Positions 8,597 to 17,233 are shown, counted from the first letter of the stretch. The stretch: 64,000 bases of DNA from an uncultured Ilumatobacter sp. (GCA_905182555.1 CAJJBX010000002.1:1-64000); one strand, 5' to 3'. Program-made: numbers and translations. The notes: a model not told the origin generated them from the letters alone.

Positions 8597-10051
8597 TCAG
8601 GCCGGTGAGTGCAGGCCGGGTGGCTGGATTTTGGCCAGGTATTTGCTGTTGGAGTATCCGGTGTCGGTCCGCATGCGTTGGCGGAGGTCGTCGTAGTAGG
8701 TGCGGGGCGGGTTGAAGTAGATCTGCCCGGTGTCCATCCGCCCGCCGTCGGGATGGGAATACACCGCTGCCGGTTGCGGTGGCGGCCCGGTCGGCATGGT
8801 CGGTGCTGCACCTGATGCGGTGATGATCCGGCCGTGTTGGTTGCGGAATTCGAGGCCTTCAGGTTGGTCGGCGTTGCCGGTGATGTCGAGTCGGCCTCGG
8901 TGGTGCATTCGATGATGTTTGCTGCAGACGAGCAGCAAGTTGTCGGTGTCGGTGCCGCCGCCGTGCTCCCAATGGATCAGGTGGTGCACTTCGAGGCCGA
9001 GCGTGGCGTCACAGCCAGGGACCCGACACGCGCCGTGGTCGCGGTGTTCAATGACGGTGCGGGTGCGGGCGGGGACGACGTACTGGGCGCGCCCAACCGA
9101 TACCGGCAGCCCGTTCTCGAGGAACACGGGGGTGACCGTGCCGTTGCAGGTGAGGTAGCGGCGGATCGCGTCAGGCACGTTCCAACCGGCGGCGTCGGTC
9201 ATATCCCGCTCGTCGCTGTTGGAGGTGTCGGTGTTGATGAACAGGTTGACCCGGAACCGTGACCGGCGAGCCGGATCAGTGACCGAGTCGAGCGACCCTT
9301 GAGCCATTTCGACCAGCGCTTCGGCGAGCCCGGCACCGAAGTCGCCGCGCTGGAACAGCCGGTCACGGGCTTCATCGAGTGCAGCGTGCACGATCATCCC
9401 CGCATCAGCATCGAGGCGACCGGACAGGCGGAACGATCCGTCGTCGTCTTGCCACAGCGACACAAACTCCTCAACCGACGACCGCGTTTTGGAATCACCT
9501 GATTTCGCTGACCCGACCTCGGTGTCCGTGTCGGCTTCGTCCTTGGGTGTATCAACCGGGTCGGTATCGCCCGGCCCGGGAGCATCCGTGTCGGCATCGG
9601 GAACTTCGTGGCCTTCTTCGTCGAGCACGGGGAACGGATACTTCCGCAGCACCTGACGCAACTGGGTGACGGTCATCACGATCGCATAATCACGCGACTG
9701 CACGTCAGCCCATGCCGGCGCGTTCCGGGCAATCGCCGCCATCTGATCGAGTGACAGCTCACCGCGCCGGAACGCCTCGATCGAAGCAGGAAGCTCGGCG
9801 ACTCGTTCGGCAATCGCCACAATCGAGCGGGCCATTGCCGGCGACATCCCAGCCCGCCACGCAACCCACGCCGACATCGACGTCATGCCCTCACCAGCCC
9901 ACAACCGCGAATCGCCCAACAGGGCAACGACACAATCGACCAGCGCCGCATGCTGGGAGTTGAGCACACCAACGATGTCGTTCACCGCGATGTCGTTCAC
10001 CGCGGTGTCGACCGAGATGACTTCGCACTCCAACTCAGCGGTCAACGACAT
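8597..10051 (-). CDS. DUF222 / HNH endonuclease repeat-family protein, copy A
   Basis: This 484-residue protein has an N-terminal DUF222 (13E12 repeat) domain at about residues 20-150. An acidic Pro/Asp/Thr-rich linker covers about 150-190, followed by a conserved segment (FRLSGRLDADAGMIVHAALDEA). The HNH nuclease domain is at about 345-400: GACRVPGCDATLGLEVHHL, then HHRMHHR, with the Cys and His ligands present. Such genes are scattered and multicopy in actinobacteria; mobile-like behaviour is suspected but the function is unknown. It differs from copy B by scattered substitutions, a different linker and a slightly longer C-terminus. A VNDIAVNDI duplication sits near residue 20. Confidence 0.9.
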   Translation of the reverse strand: MSLTAELECEVISVDTAVNDIAVNDIVGVLNSQHAALVDCVVALLGDSRLWAGEGMTSMSAWVAWRAGMSPAMARSIVAIAERVAELPASIEAFRRGELSLDQMAAIARNAPAWADVQSRDYAIVMTVTQLRQVLRKYPFPVLDEEGHEVPDADTDAPGPGDTDPVDTPKDEADTDTEVGSAKSGDSKTRSSVEEFVSLWQDDDGSFRLSGRLDADAGMIVHAALDEARDRLFQRGDFGAGLAEALVEMAQGSLDSVTDPARRSRFRVNLFINTDTSNSDERDMTDAAGWNVPDAIRRYLTCNGTVTPVFLENGLPVSVGRAQYVVPARTRTVIEHRDHGACRVPGCDATLGLEVHHLIHWEHGGGTDTDNLLLVCSKHHRMHHRGRLDITGNADQPEGLEFRNQHGRIITASGAAPTMPTGPPPQPAAVYSHPDGGRMDTGQIYFNPPRTYYDDLRQRMRTDTGYSNSKYLAKIQPPGLHSPA

Positions 10052-10174
10052 GTTTAAGTATACAGGTGTTCGAATAAAATTTGATCCACGAACAAGTGTT
10101 TAATCCTTACAGCGCCCCAAATTGCGATCAACCTGACGGTTTCAGGGCGGAGGCCATTCCGCATCGACGACGCA
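8599..10174. repeat. Long inverted repeat, copy A (partner 60851-62429)
   Basis: This 1.58-kb block carries one DUF222/HNH gene plus about 120 bp of its upstream region. It recurs in opposite orientation at 60851-62429. The similarity begins at an AGGCCGGT stretch just past the gene's 3' end and ends at the CGACGACGCA at 10165-10174. Beyond these points the flanks differ. The main divergence is a length-variable linker inside the gene. I see no terminal inverted repeats or target-site duplication. Confidence 0.9.
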
Positions 10175-10216
10175 GAGACGTATCTCGACGCGACGTCGAA
10201 GACTGTTGTCAAAGAG

Positions 10217-11035
10217 TCAGGGGGCTTCGAGGCTGAGTCGCTCGGCGCGCTGTAGGCCTGGCTGTTTGCGTGCTGCCTGGACGAGTGGGTGGACCCGCCG
10301 GCGCCACTCTGGCAGAAGGCCGTATGCGGCTTTGCCGGGGCAGGCCGTGTAGGTCATGTCGCGGTGACCGGAGATCGTCGGGGTCTCGATGAAACTGCCG
10401 GCTTTCCACCTGTCAGAGCCGCGCGAGATGAACTGTGCCCGCGCGTCCTTCCACGTACTGAGGTCGTAGCGGTGTGCGAGGTGGGCCAGGAGGCGGACGA
10501 GGCTGTTCTGCATCGCAACGGGCGGAGTGAAGTCAGTGAAGTCACCGAGCAGGCACACCAGCTGAGCGAAGCCTTGACTGCCACCCGAAGCTGACGCCTC
10601 GACCGGGCCGTCGAGTGACCCGGCGCGGCCTTCCCACACGGTGCCGTCTTGGCCAATGAAGAAGTTGTAGGCAACGTCGTTCCAGCGCTTCGCCGGCCCG
10701 GTATGGAATGCGTAGGCGACACGAATGAGGTCGCGTTGAGTCCCGCGGTAGTTGTTCGGAGAAGACGTGTGATGGACCAGCAGGAAGCGAACGTCTTCGA
10801 CACCCATTGGGCCCTTCGGCGCCAGGTCGGCACCCCATGCATCTCGGGGCAGAATATTCAAACCCGGCGCAACAGTGACCGCAGCAGACAGCAGCGCTCC
10901 GCTCGCCTGTGTTGCTCCGCTCGCCTGTGTTGCAATGCCGAGCACTCCAGCGGTTCCGGCGGCAAGGCCACCGGCGATCAGCGCCCTCCGGCTGAGCGTT
11001 GATTTCGGAAAGTCGCCGTTGCATTGCCCGCACAC
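10217..11035 (-). CDS. Tat-exported N-acetylmuramoyl-L-alanine amidase (PGRP/amidase_2 family)
   Basis: This 272-residue cell-wall hydrolase has a twin-arginine signal: SRRALIAGG at residues about 14-22, followed by an Ala/Gly-rich hydrophobic stretch. The mature domain has the zinc-amidase pattern: LVHHTSSPN (first His), VAYNFFIGQDGTVWEGR (PGRP core) and SGHRDMTYTACPG (second His and the Cys/Asp-position ligand). It should cut the bond between N-acetylmuramate and the stem peptide outside the membrane. Just after the signal there is an 18-nt duplication encoding ATQASG twice (about 10899-10934). A CGQC pair at residues 2-5 precedes the Tat motif. Confidence 0.85.
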   Translation of the reverse strand: MCGQCNGDFPKSTLSRRALIAGGLAAGTAGVLGIATQASGATQASGALLSAAVTVAPGLNILPRDAWGADLAPKGPMGVEDVRFLLVHHTSSPNNYRGTQRDLIRVAYAFHTGPAKRWNDVAYNFFIGQDGTVWEGRAGSLDGPVEASASGGSQGFAQLVCLLGDFTDFTPPVAMQNSLVRLLAHLAHRYDLSTWKDARAQFISRGSDRWKAGSFIETPTISGHRDMTYTACPGKAAYGLLPEWRRRVHPLVQAARKQPGLQRAERLSLEAP

Positions 11036-11449
11036 ATCGCACAGCGTAGATGACCCGGATTCTGCCCGTTACGGGAACGCCGAACTCGGAGTGGTTCTGC
11101 GCCGCATCGACTGCATCGCCCGCCGAATACGCTCAGCAGATCGTGCGGGTCGAACCATCACCCTGCGCTTCCGGTTTGACGCCTTCGCCAGGGCAACCCG
11201 GTCACACTCGCTGCCGTCACCAACCGCAGCCAGCGCGACGATCGAGAGCGTCGCAATCGCGCTGCTCGCTGCCGCGCTGACGATGATCGACGATGATCGA
11301 CGAGCGGGGCCTGACATTGCTCGGTGCCTCGTTTGGCAATCCGGAGAACGAGTCGACAGTGCAAATGGCGCTCCTGCCCGACTAGCCCAAAGTTGGTTCT
11401 CGAAACGGACCGACTTGGTTCTGATTCCGAACTCACCTATGGTGAGGAG
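11036..11449. other. Divergent intergenic region with a doubtful small minus-strand reading frame
   Basis: These 414 bp separate the amidase (leftward) from the HxlR gene (rightward). A minus-strand frame at 11069-11317 (82 codons) would encode one hydrophobic segment (SIIVSAAASSAIATLSIVAL) followed by a basic tail, ending 33 bp before the amidase start. It could be a small membrane protein or chance. I see no clear promoter hexamers, RNA gene or repeat here. Confidence 0.3.
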
Positions 11450-11905
11450 ATGCCGGACACAGAGAACACCGCCGATCGAGCGTGCTCGATTCAGGCGAGC
11501 CTCGACGTGCTCGGTGATCGTTGGACCATTTTGATCATGCGAGACGCGTTTCGTGGAGTCAGACGGTTCGACGATTTCCGGCGTGACCTCGACATCGCTC
11601 GCCCGGTACTCACTGAACGCCTGAAAAGGCTGGTCGTGGCTGGTGTGCTCGAACGCCGTCTGTACTGCGAACGGCCTCCGCGGTACGAGTATCGGCTAAC
11701 GCCGATGGGCGCTGCCCTGTCGCCGACCCTGGTTGCGCTGATGCGCTGGGGCGACGAATGGATTAACCACGACGAGCCGCCCACCGTGCTCGTGCACGAG
11801 GCATGCGGAGAACCGCTCGACCAGGCATTCGTGTGCTGGCACTGCGACGAGACCTTTACCCAGTCGGCTATTGCGAGCCGGCCCGGCAACACCGTTACCC
11901 ACTGA
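11450..11905 (+). CDS. HxlR family transcriptional regulator
   Basis: This 151-residue winged-helix protein is of the HxlR/MarR-like type. Residues about 10-95 show the family pattern CSIQASLDVLGDRWTILIMR, then RRFDDFRRDLDIARPVLTERL and RYEYRLTPMG. The C-terminus holds CGEPLDQAFVCWHCDE, a CxxC-type pair that may bind metal, as in several actinobacterial HxlR proteins. ATG 11450 is chosen because it follows GGTGAGGAG, a good ribosome site, and starts just before the family domain. It lies 48 bp before fbiC in the same direction, but a role in F420 or flavin control is unproven. Confidence 0.85.
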   Translation: MPDTENTADRACSIQASLDVLGDRWTILIMRDAFRGVRRFDDFRRDLDIARPVLTERLKRLVVAGVLERRLYCERPPRYEYRLTPMGAALSPTLVALMRWGDEWINHDEPPTVLVHEACGEPLDQAFVCWHCDETFTQSAIASRPGNTVTH

Positions 11906-11927
11906 GACCCACTGAGCCCCACTGAGA
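11898..11927. repeat. Three 10-nt tandem units between hxlR and fbiC
   Basis: The unit CCCACTGAGA is repeated three times with one change, starting inside the last codons of the HxlR gene and running through its stop into the leader of fbiC. Confidence 0.75.
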
Positions 11928-11953
11928 CCTGTCCACTTTCTCCTGGAGACCAC

Positions 11954-14314
11954 ATGCATCATCCACTGTTGAACGAATCGCTACCCGATCTGCTCGCACT
12001 CGCCTCGGCCCGCCGTGACTCCAAGCTCGTGACGTACAGCCGGAAGGTCTTCATCCCGCTCACGCGGCTCTGCAACGATACGTGCGGGTACTGCACGTTC
12101 GCGCAGCCACCGGCGCGGGTAGAGAAGCTGTATCTCGACCCCGAAGACGTCTTGAAGATCGCCAAGCAGGGCGCTCGGCAAGGCTGTCACGAAGCGTTGT
12201 TTACGCTGGGGGAGCGGCCGGAAAACCGCTACGAAGTCGCCCGCGACTGGCTTCGCGAACGCGGTTACGACTCCACCGTGCACTACGTCGCTGAGATGGC
12301 GAAGTTGGTCCTCGCCGAAACCGGCCTCCTCCCGCACGCCAACTGCGGAGCGCTGACCAAAGCCGAACTTGAACAGCTGCGACCATTCAGCCCGAGCCAG
12401 GGGATGATGATCGAATCGATCAACCCCGACCTCGAAGCACACCGTGGCGCGCCTGACAAGGTGCCTGCGCGCCGCCTTGCCACTCTTGAGGCTGCGGGCG
12501 AACTGCAGATTCCGTTCACCACCGGCATCCTCATCGGGATCGGTGACACGCGCGCCGATCAGCTTGCCGGCCTCGAAGCAATTGCCGACAGCCATCGCCG
12601 CCACGGCCACGTGCAAGAAGTGATTGTGCAGAACTTCCTCCCGAAGCTGCGTACCGCAATGAAGGGCGTGCGGGCGTGCCCGAGCGACGACTACCTGTGG
12701 ACGCTCGCAGCAGCCCGGCTGATCTTGCCTGCCGATGTGCACTTGCAGGCGCCGCCGAACCTGTCCGACGATTTCGGTGCCCTGGTCGATGCCGGCATTG
12801 ACGATTGGGGCGGCGTTTCGCCAGTGACCGCCGACCATGTCAATCCCGAGCGGCCGTGGCCGGACCTCGATCGGCTCCGTGAGGTCACCGAGGCGAAGGG
12901 TCACGTGCTCGCGCCGCGGCTGACCGTGTACCCCGAGTTCGTTCGCGACCGCGTGCGCTGGCTCGACGAGGGCATGCACTTTCCGGTGATGGACCGCTCC
13001 GACTCGGAGTGGCTGGGCCGCGACGACCCGGGCCAGTTTTGGCCGGAGAAGACCACCGCTGCCGACACCGTTGCTGACGGTGCCGAGTTCGTGCTGGTCG
13101 GCCACCGTTCAACTGCCTGGTATTCAGGCGCTGACCATTCGCCGCCGGTCATTTTGTCCGACGACCCGGACCGGGAACGGACGATCTGCCCGACCGGCGC
13201 TGTTGCCGAGGTGCTCGACGGCATCGAGATGGGCCAAGAGCCGGGCCTTGATGAGATCGCCACGCTCTTCACGGCGCGCGGGCCCGAAGCGGTCGCGGTA
13301 ATGGAACTTGCTGACCGTCGGCGCAAGGAGATCGTTGGCGACACGCTCACCTGGGTCGCGAACCGCAACATCAACTACACGAACGTGTGCACGTTCAAGT
13401 GCAAGTTCTGCGGCTTCTCGAAGGGCCCGCTGTCGCTCAACCTGCGCGGCACGCCGTACCTCCTCACGCTTGACGACATCGCTGAGCGCGCCAAGGAAGG
13501 CTGGGATGCTGGAGCCACCGAGGTCACACTGCAGGGTGGCATCCATCCGAACTTCGATGGCGATTACTACATCGACGTCACGCGTGCGGTCAAAGACGCC
13601 GTGCCTGACATGCATGTGCACGGCTTCACCGCCCTCGAGGTCACCGAAGGTGCCAAGCGCCTCGGCGAAGACCTCGTCACCTACCTCGGGCGGCTCAAAG
13701 AGGCCGGTCTCGCATCGTTGCCCGGTACTGCTGCCGAGATCCTCGACGACGAGATCCGGGCGATCCTGTGCCCCGACAAGATCAACACCGAAGAGTGGAT
13801 GGATGCCCACCGGGCAGCGCACTCGATTGGTCTCCACTCGAATGTGACGATCATGTTCGGCTCCGTCGAAGAGCCGATCCACTGGGCCCGTCACATGGTC
13901 ATCACGCGTGACCTGCAGAAAGAGAATGTGCGGCTGGGGCAGGTCGGGTTTACCGAATTCGTCGGCCTTCCGTTCGTGCATATGGCCTCGCCGATCTACC
14001 TGCAGCGCAAGGCGCGGCGCGGCCCGACGTTCCGCGAGAACGTGTTGATGCACTCGGTGGCCCGTCTGGCCTACGGCGAACTGATTCCGAACATCCAAGC
14101 CAGTTGGGTCAAGATCGGCCTGTCCGGAACACACCAGATGATGAACGCTGGCTGCAACGACCTCGGCGGGACCCTGATGGGCGAAAACATTTCACGTGCC
14201 GCCGGTGCAAGTCACGGCCAAGAGATGACGGTCCAAGACTTCACCAAGTTCGCCGAGTCGATCGAGCGGCCGGTCGAACAGCGCACCACCGGTTACGGGC
14301 GAGTGCTGGTGTGA
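11954..14314 (+). CDS. fbiC: FO synthase, fused CofG-CofH (7,8-didemethyl-8-hydroxy-5-deazariboflavin synthase)
   Basis: This 786-residue bifunctional radical-SAM enzyme makes the deazaflavin chromophore of coenzyme F420 from tyrosine and 5-amino-6-ribitylaminouracil. The CofG half has its [4Fe-4S] motif in CNDTCGYCTF at about residues 40-49. The CofH half has NVCTFKCKFCGFSKGP at about 477-492. The fused length is typical of actinobacteria. The ATG follows TCCTGGAG, a good ribosome site. The 3' end overlaps ribA by 4 nt (GTGA), so the deazaflavin and flavin enzymes are probably coupled in translation. Confidence 0.96.
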   Translation: MHHPLLNESLPDLLALASARRDSKLVTYSRKVFIPLTRLCNDTCGYCTFAQPPARVEKLYLDPEDVLKIAKQGARQGCHEALFTLGERPENRYEVARDWLRERGYDSTVHYVAEMAKLVLAETGLLPHANCGALTKAELEQLRPFSPSQGMMIESINPDLEAHRGAPDKVPARRLATLEAAGELQIPFTTGILIGIGDTRADQLAGLEAIADSHRRHGHVQEVIVQNFLPKLRTAMKGVRACPSDDYLWTLAAARLILPADVHLQAPPNLSDDFGALVDAGIDDWGGVSPVTADHVNPERPWPDLDRLREVTEAKGHVLAPRLTVYPEFVRDRVRWLDEGMHFPVMDRSDSEWLGRDDPGQFWPEKTTAADTVADGAEFVLVGHRSTAWYSGADHSPPVILSDDPDRERTICPTGAVAEVLDGIEMGQEPGLDEIATLFTARGPEAVAVMELADRRRKEIVGDTLTWVANRNINYTNVCTFKCKFCGFSKGPLSLNLRGTPYLLTLDDIAERAKEGWDAGATEVTLQGGIHPNFDGDYYIDVTRAVKDAVPDMHVHGFTALEVTEGAKRLGEDLVTYLGRLKEAGLASLPGTAAEILDDEIRAILCPDKINTEEWMDAHRAAHSIGLHSNVTIMFGSVEEPIHWARHMVITRDLQKENVRLGQVGFTEFVGLPFVHMASPIYLQRKARRGPTFRENVLMHSVARLAYGELIPNIQASWVKIGLSGTHQMMNAGCNDLGGTLMGENISRAAGASHGQEMTVQDFTKFAESIERPVEQRTTGYGRVLV

Positions 14315-14979
14315 GCGAGATGATCGAGTGCGTCGGCCCCGCCGGTGTCACACCCAGGTCTGACCTTGGCCCGAGCGTGACAGTTGAGCGCGTGGGCGAC
14401 GCGCGACTACCGACAGACATCGACACGTTTCGCATTGTTTCGTATCGGGCCAGTGATGGCCACGAGCACGTCGCGCTCATTGCGGGCGACCCGACCGTGC
14501 CGTCGTCGCAACCGGTGCTGATCCGCCTGCACAGTGAATGCCTCACCGGCGACGTGCTTGGCTCAGCCAAGTGCGATTGCGGTCAACAACTCGACGAAGC
14601 GCGCCGCTCCATCTCGGCGGAGGCAGCTGCAGGGCGAGCCGGAGTGGTTGTTTACCTTCGAGGCCACGAAGGCCGTGGGATTGGGCTGGCAAACAAGATT
14701 CGGGCCTACGAGCTGCAAGACCAAGGCCTTGACACCGTCGACGCGAACACCGCACAGGGGCTTCCGGTCGATGCCCGGCAGTACGACATCGCTGCGGCGA
14801 TCCTGCTTGATCTCGGCGTCAGGTCGGTCCGGTTGATCAGTAACAATCCAGCGAAGGCCCAGGGCCTCGAAGCGCACGGTGTCACTGTGGCCGAGATGGT
14901 GCCAATCGACGTCGCTCACACCGCCGAGAGCCGCGCCTACCTCGCCTCGAAACGAAAGCTTCTGAACCACCTCGGCTGA
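14311..14979 (+). CDS. ribA: GTP cyclohydrolase II
   Basis: This 222-residue enzyme opens the GTP imidazole ring in the first committed step of riboflavin synthesis. Its product also leads to the FO synthase substrate. The zinc site is SECLTGDVLGSAKCDCGQQL at about residues 75-94, and YLRGHEGRGIGLANKIRAY holds the GTP-binding and catalytic Arg region. It is a stand-alone RibA without a fused DHBP synthase. The start is taken as GTG 14311 overlapping the fbiC stop; an ATG at 14320 is possible. It converges with ribD, with 16 bp between the stops. Confidence 0.93.
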   Translation: MSEMIECVGPAGVTPRSDLGPSVTVERVGDARLPTDIDTFRIVSYRASDGHEHVALIAGDPTVPSSQPVLIRLHSECLTGDVLGSAKCDCGQQLDEARRSISAEAAAGRAGVVVYLRGHEGRGIGLANKIRAYELQDQGLDTVDANTAQGLPVDARQYDIAAAILLDLGVRSVRLISNNPAKAQGLEAHGVTVAEMVPIDVAHTAESRAYLASKRKLLNHLG

Positions 14980-14995
14980 TCCCGCCGACGGCCGT

Positions 14996-15997
14996 TCAGC
15001 GATCGATTTTATCGAGTGTGAGGTCGAGCCTGATGTCGTTGCCTAACTGGCGGGTGGCAACGAACCGTCCGCGTCGCAGGTCGGCCATCGTAGGTGCGCC
15101 ATCGCCAACGAAAAGAGGATGCGCATCGTTTCCACCGAAGATCGCTGGGGCGACATACAGCACGTAGCGATCGATCAGGCCAGCATCGTGGAACTCGGAT
15201 GCGACGTTGGCGCCGCCTTCTACCATTAACTGCAGCACACCGTCGGCGGCCAGCAGATCCAGGAGTTCGGGGATCGGGCCAACCCACTCGATGCAGGGGT
15301 GGACGTTGGCGTCAGCGGGCGCCGTTCCGAGCACGATGCGGCGGGGGCTCGGCCCCTCAACGAGGCGCACGTTGAGCGACGGGTTGTCGGCCCGAACGGT
15401 GCCGGCACCAACAAGGATCGCCTGGCTCTCGGCGCGCATCTGGTGCACGTCGGTGCGGGCTTCCTCGCCGGTGATCCATTCGCTACCGCCATCGGGTGCA
15501 GCCGTTCGGCCGTCCAAAGTCGGCGAGCTTGAGGACGACGTCGACTGGCCAGTTTTGCGGTGGTGCAGGTACGGCTCAAGTTGCACGGTGACCTCGGCCG
15601 ACAGGGTGCCGACCACGACCTCGATGCCGGCATCCCGCAGTGCCTTGATGCCCTCGCCAGCGACCTGCTTGTCAGGGTCTTCGATACCAATGAGGACCCG
15701 AACAACACCCGCCTCGATGATTGCTGTGGTGCATGGCCCTGTTCGGCCTGCGTGACAGCACGGTTCGAGCGTGGTTGCCAGTGTGGCACCGGCAGCGTCA
15801 CTGCCAGCAGCAGCCAACGCACCGATTTCGGCGTGTGCGCCGCCAGGCGGCTGCGTTGCGCCGACATGGACGGCGCCATCAGTTGTGAGCAGCGCGGCGC
15901 CGACCCAAGGGTTCGGAGCCGTCGTTGTCCGCACGGGCCATGCCGCGTCGATCGCGTGCTGCATCAATTGCTCGTCGGTTAGCGCGTTGAGAGCCAC
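14996..15997 (-). CDS. ribD: Riboflavin biosynthesis deaminase/reductase, with a locally frame-shifted segment
   Basis: This bifunctional enzyme (333 aa) carries the next two riboflavin steps. The deaminase domain has GGAHAEIGAL and TLEPCCHAGRTGPCTTAI, giving the zinc ligands. The reductase domain starts near residue 145 and contains MVEGGANVASEFHDAGLID. At about residues 146-158 the protein reads KTGQSTSSSSSPTLDG, where the family has a K-T-G-R-P-x-V-x-L-K-L-A-x-S-L-D-G-type strand. Reading the same DNA in another frame restores PVDVVLKLA. This points to a compensating pair of indels around 15524-15551, with the conserved Lys lost from the translated frame. Activity is therefore uncertain unless this is a sequence error. 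Confidence 0.9.
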   Translation of the reverse strand: MALNALTDEQLMQHAIDAAWPVRTTTAPNPWVGAALLTTDGAVHVGATQPPGGAHAEIGALAAAGSDAAGATLATTLEPCCHAGRTGPCTTAIIEAGVVRVLIGIEDPDKQVAGEGIKALRDAGIEVVVGTLSAEVTVQLEPYLHHRKTGQSTSSSSSPTLDGRTAAPDGGSEWITGEEARTDVHQMRAESQAILVGAGTVRADNPSLNVRLVEGPSPRRIVLGTAPADANVHPCIEWVGPIPELLDLLAADGVLQLMVEGGANVASEFHDAGLIDRYVLYVAPAIFGGNDAHPLFVGDGAPTMADLRRGRFVATRQLGNDIRLDLTLDKIDR

Positions 15998-16040
15998 CTA
16001 CCCATGTTGGCAGCGGAGGCAGTCCTGCACCAAGACCATC

Positions 16041-16118
16041 GCACGCGCAGTTCGCACGACCAGTTCGCACGACCAGTTCACATGACCAGTTCGGACGCGC
16101 GGTTCGGACGCGCGGTTC
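16041..16118. repeat. Six 13-nt imperfect tandem units upstream of the nitroreductase
   Basis: Six imperfect copies of a 13-nt unit ending in CAGTTC or CGGTTC run from 16041 to 16118, e.g. GCACGACCAGTTC. They sit between the ribD start (15997) and the nitroreductase start (16153). The unit length is not a multiple of three, consistent with a non-coding position. Confidence 0.8.
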
Positions 16119-16152
16119 GCCAGCGACACGTGTGGCTTGAGAGACTCCCCTC

Positions 16153-16803
16153 ATGAACGTCACCGAAGCGGTCAACCGACGCAAGTCCGTCCGTGCTTTC
16201 CTGCCGGAGCCAGTCAGTAACGAGACGATTGAGGAGCTGCTCACGAAGGCATCGCGCGCTCCGTCCGGTGGCAACGTGCAACCTTGGCGGATCTATGTGG
16301 TCAACGGCGAATCAATGACGCGATTCCGAGAGTTCCTCTCGACTCGAGAACCTGGAGTGCCGTCCTACGACATCTACCCGCCGAAGATGCCAGAGCCGTA
16401 TCGGTCATCGAGATACAAAATTGGCGAGGACATGTACGCCTCGATCGGCGTGACCCGCGACGATAAGGCGGGGCGCTTCGAGCAGTTCGCAAAAAACCTC
16501 GATTTCTTCGGCGCACCTGCTGCAATCTTCTGCTTCGTTGACCGGATCATGGGCCCACCGCAGTGGAGCGATCTCGGCATGTTCCTGCAAACGTTCATGC
16601 TGGTTGCTCAAGAAGCCGGCCTCGACACGTGTCCGCAGGAGGCATGGTGCGTTCACGAGGCAGCGGTCAGTGAGTTCGTCGGTGCTCCTGACGAACAGCA
16701 GATCTTCTGTGGAGTCGCACTCGGCACCGTCGATGCAGATGCCCCGATCAATGGCGTCGAGAGCGCACGCGAACCGCTCGACGTGTTCGCGCGATTCGTT
16801 TGA
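16153..16803 (+). CDS. Nitroreductase family FMN oxidoreductase
   Basis: This 216-residue flavoprotein is of the NfsA/FRP-like superfamily. The N-terminus has RRKSVRAFLPEPV and ASRAPSGGNVQPWRIYVV, the FMN-phosphate and Ser/Asn-Gln contacts. The middle has WSDLGMFLQTFMLVAQEAGLDTCPQ, which forms the dimer and cofactor site, and FCGVALGTVD follows near the end. It would reduce nitro, quinone or enone groups with NAD(P)H; the physiological substrate is unknown. The ATG follows GAGACTCCCCTC. Two 15-nt units (CGATTTGTCCGAGC) follow the stop at about 16806-16836. Confidence 0.88.
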   Translation: MNVTEAVNRRKSVRAFLPEPVSNETIEELLTKASRAPSGGNVQPWRIYVVNGESMTRFREFLSTREPGVPSYDIYPPKMPEPYRSSRYKIGEDMYASIGVTRDDKAGRFEQFAKNLDFFGAPAAIFCFVDRIMGPPQWSDLGMFLQTFMLVAQEAGLDTCPQEAWCVHEAAVSEFVGAPDEQQIFCGVALGTVDADAPINGVESAREPLDVFARFV

Positions 16804-16838
16804 GCGCGATTTGTCCGAGCCCGATTTGTCCGAGCCGG

Positions 16839-17175
16839 TCATCCTTCGATGTCGATGGTGAGCACGGCGTTTGCGTGAGCGTTGACCTGCTGGGTGTTCA
16901 AAAAACCGCCTGGTAGTTCAACAATAAACTCCACCGCGTTGCTGTCTTTTTGCAGCTCGTTCTTTGCCCAGGTCGCAGCAATGTCGGGTAAACACCGCGT
17001 CCGCTGCATCAGTCGGCGAGACCGAATGCTGTGAGCTCGCGGTGCCGAGCCCGGATTCGACCATCTCTGTAGGTCGAGGGGATGATCAAGTTCGCGTCCT
17101 GGTGGTACGAGATCGTGATGTCGGGCCGGAACGGTGGTGGTGGCCAGAGCCTTCGTCGTTGACGGTGTTGCTCAT
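16839..17175 (-). pseudogene. Decayed or frame-broken gene of unknown function
   Basis: The 430-bp gap between the nitroreductase and the acyl-CoA dehydrogenase holds minus-strand coding traces in different frames. From the ATG at 17175 one frame runs about 30 codons to a stop. A second frame then gives ISYHQDANLIIPSTYRDG and ends in LTAFGLAD. A third, closing at 16839, gives DIAATWAKNELQKDSNAVEF and ends in ANAVLTIDIEG. Joined, they would make roughly a 110-residue protein with at least two frame changes. I do not recognise the family. It could be a pseudogene or an intact small gene hit by sequence errors. Confidence 0.4.
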
Positions 17176-17233
17176 CGCAGAAGTCGGTACTTCTGGCTGC
17201 GAATCGGCTACTGGCACCTGCCAGGCTGATTGC

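Noticed and set aside
8597-10174. Insertion sequence with transposase
   Set aside because: No transposase, terminal inverted repeats or target duplication is visible; the block is a DUF222/HNH repeat gene instead.
12000-13100. Large antisense frames opposite fbiC, gdh, pfaA and pfaC
   Set aside because: They are shadows caused by high GC and codon bias; no motifs, starts or ribosome sites support them.
14980-16152. FMN riboswitch near ribA/ribD
   Set aside because: The gap upstream of ribD holds only 13-nt tandem repeats and I see none of the conserved RFN-element helices.
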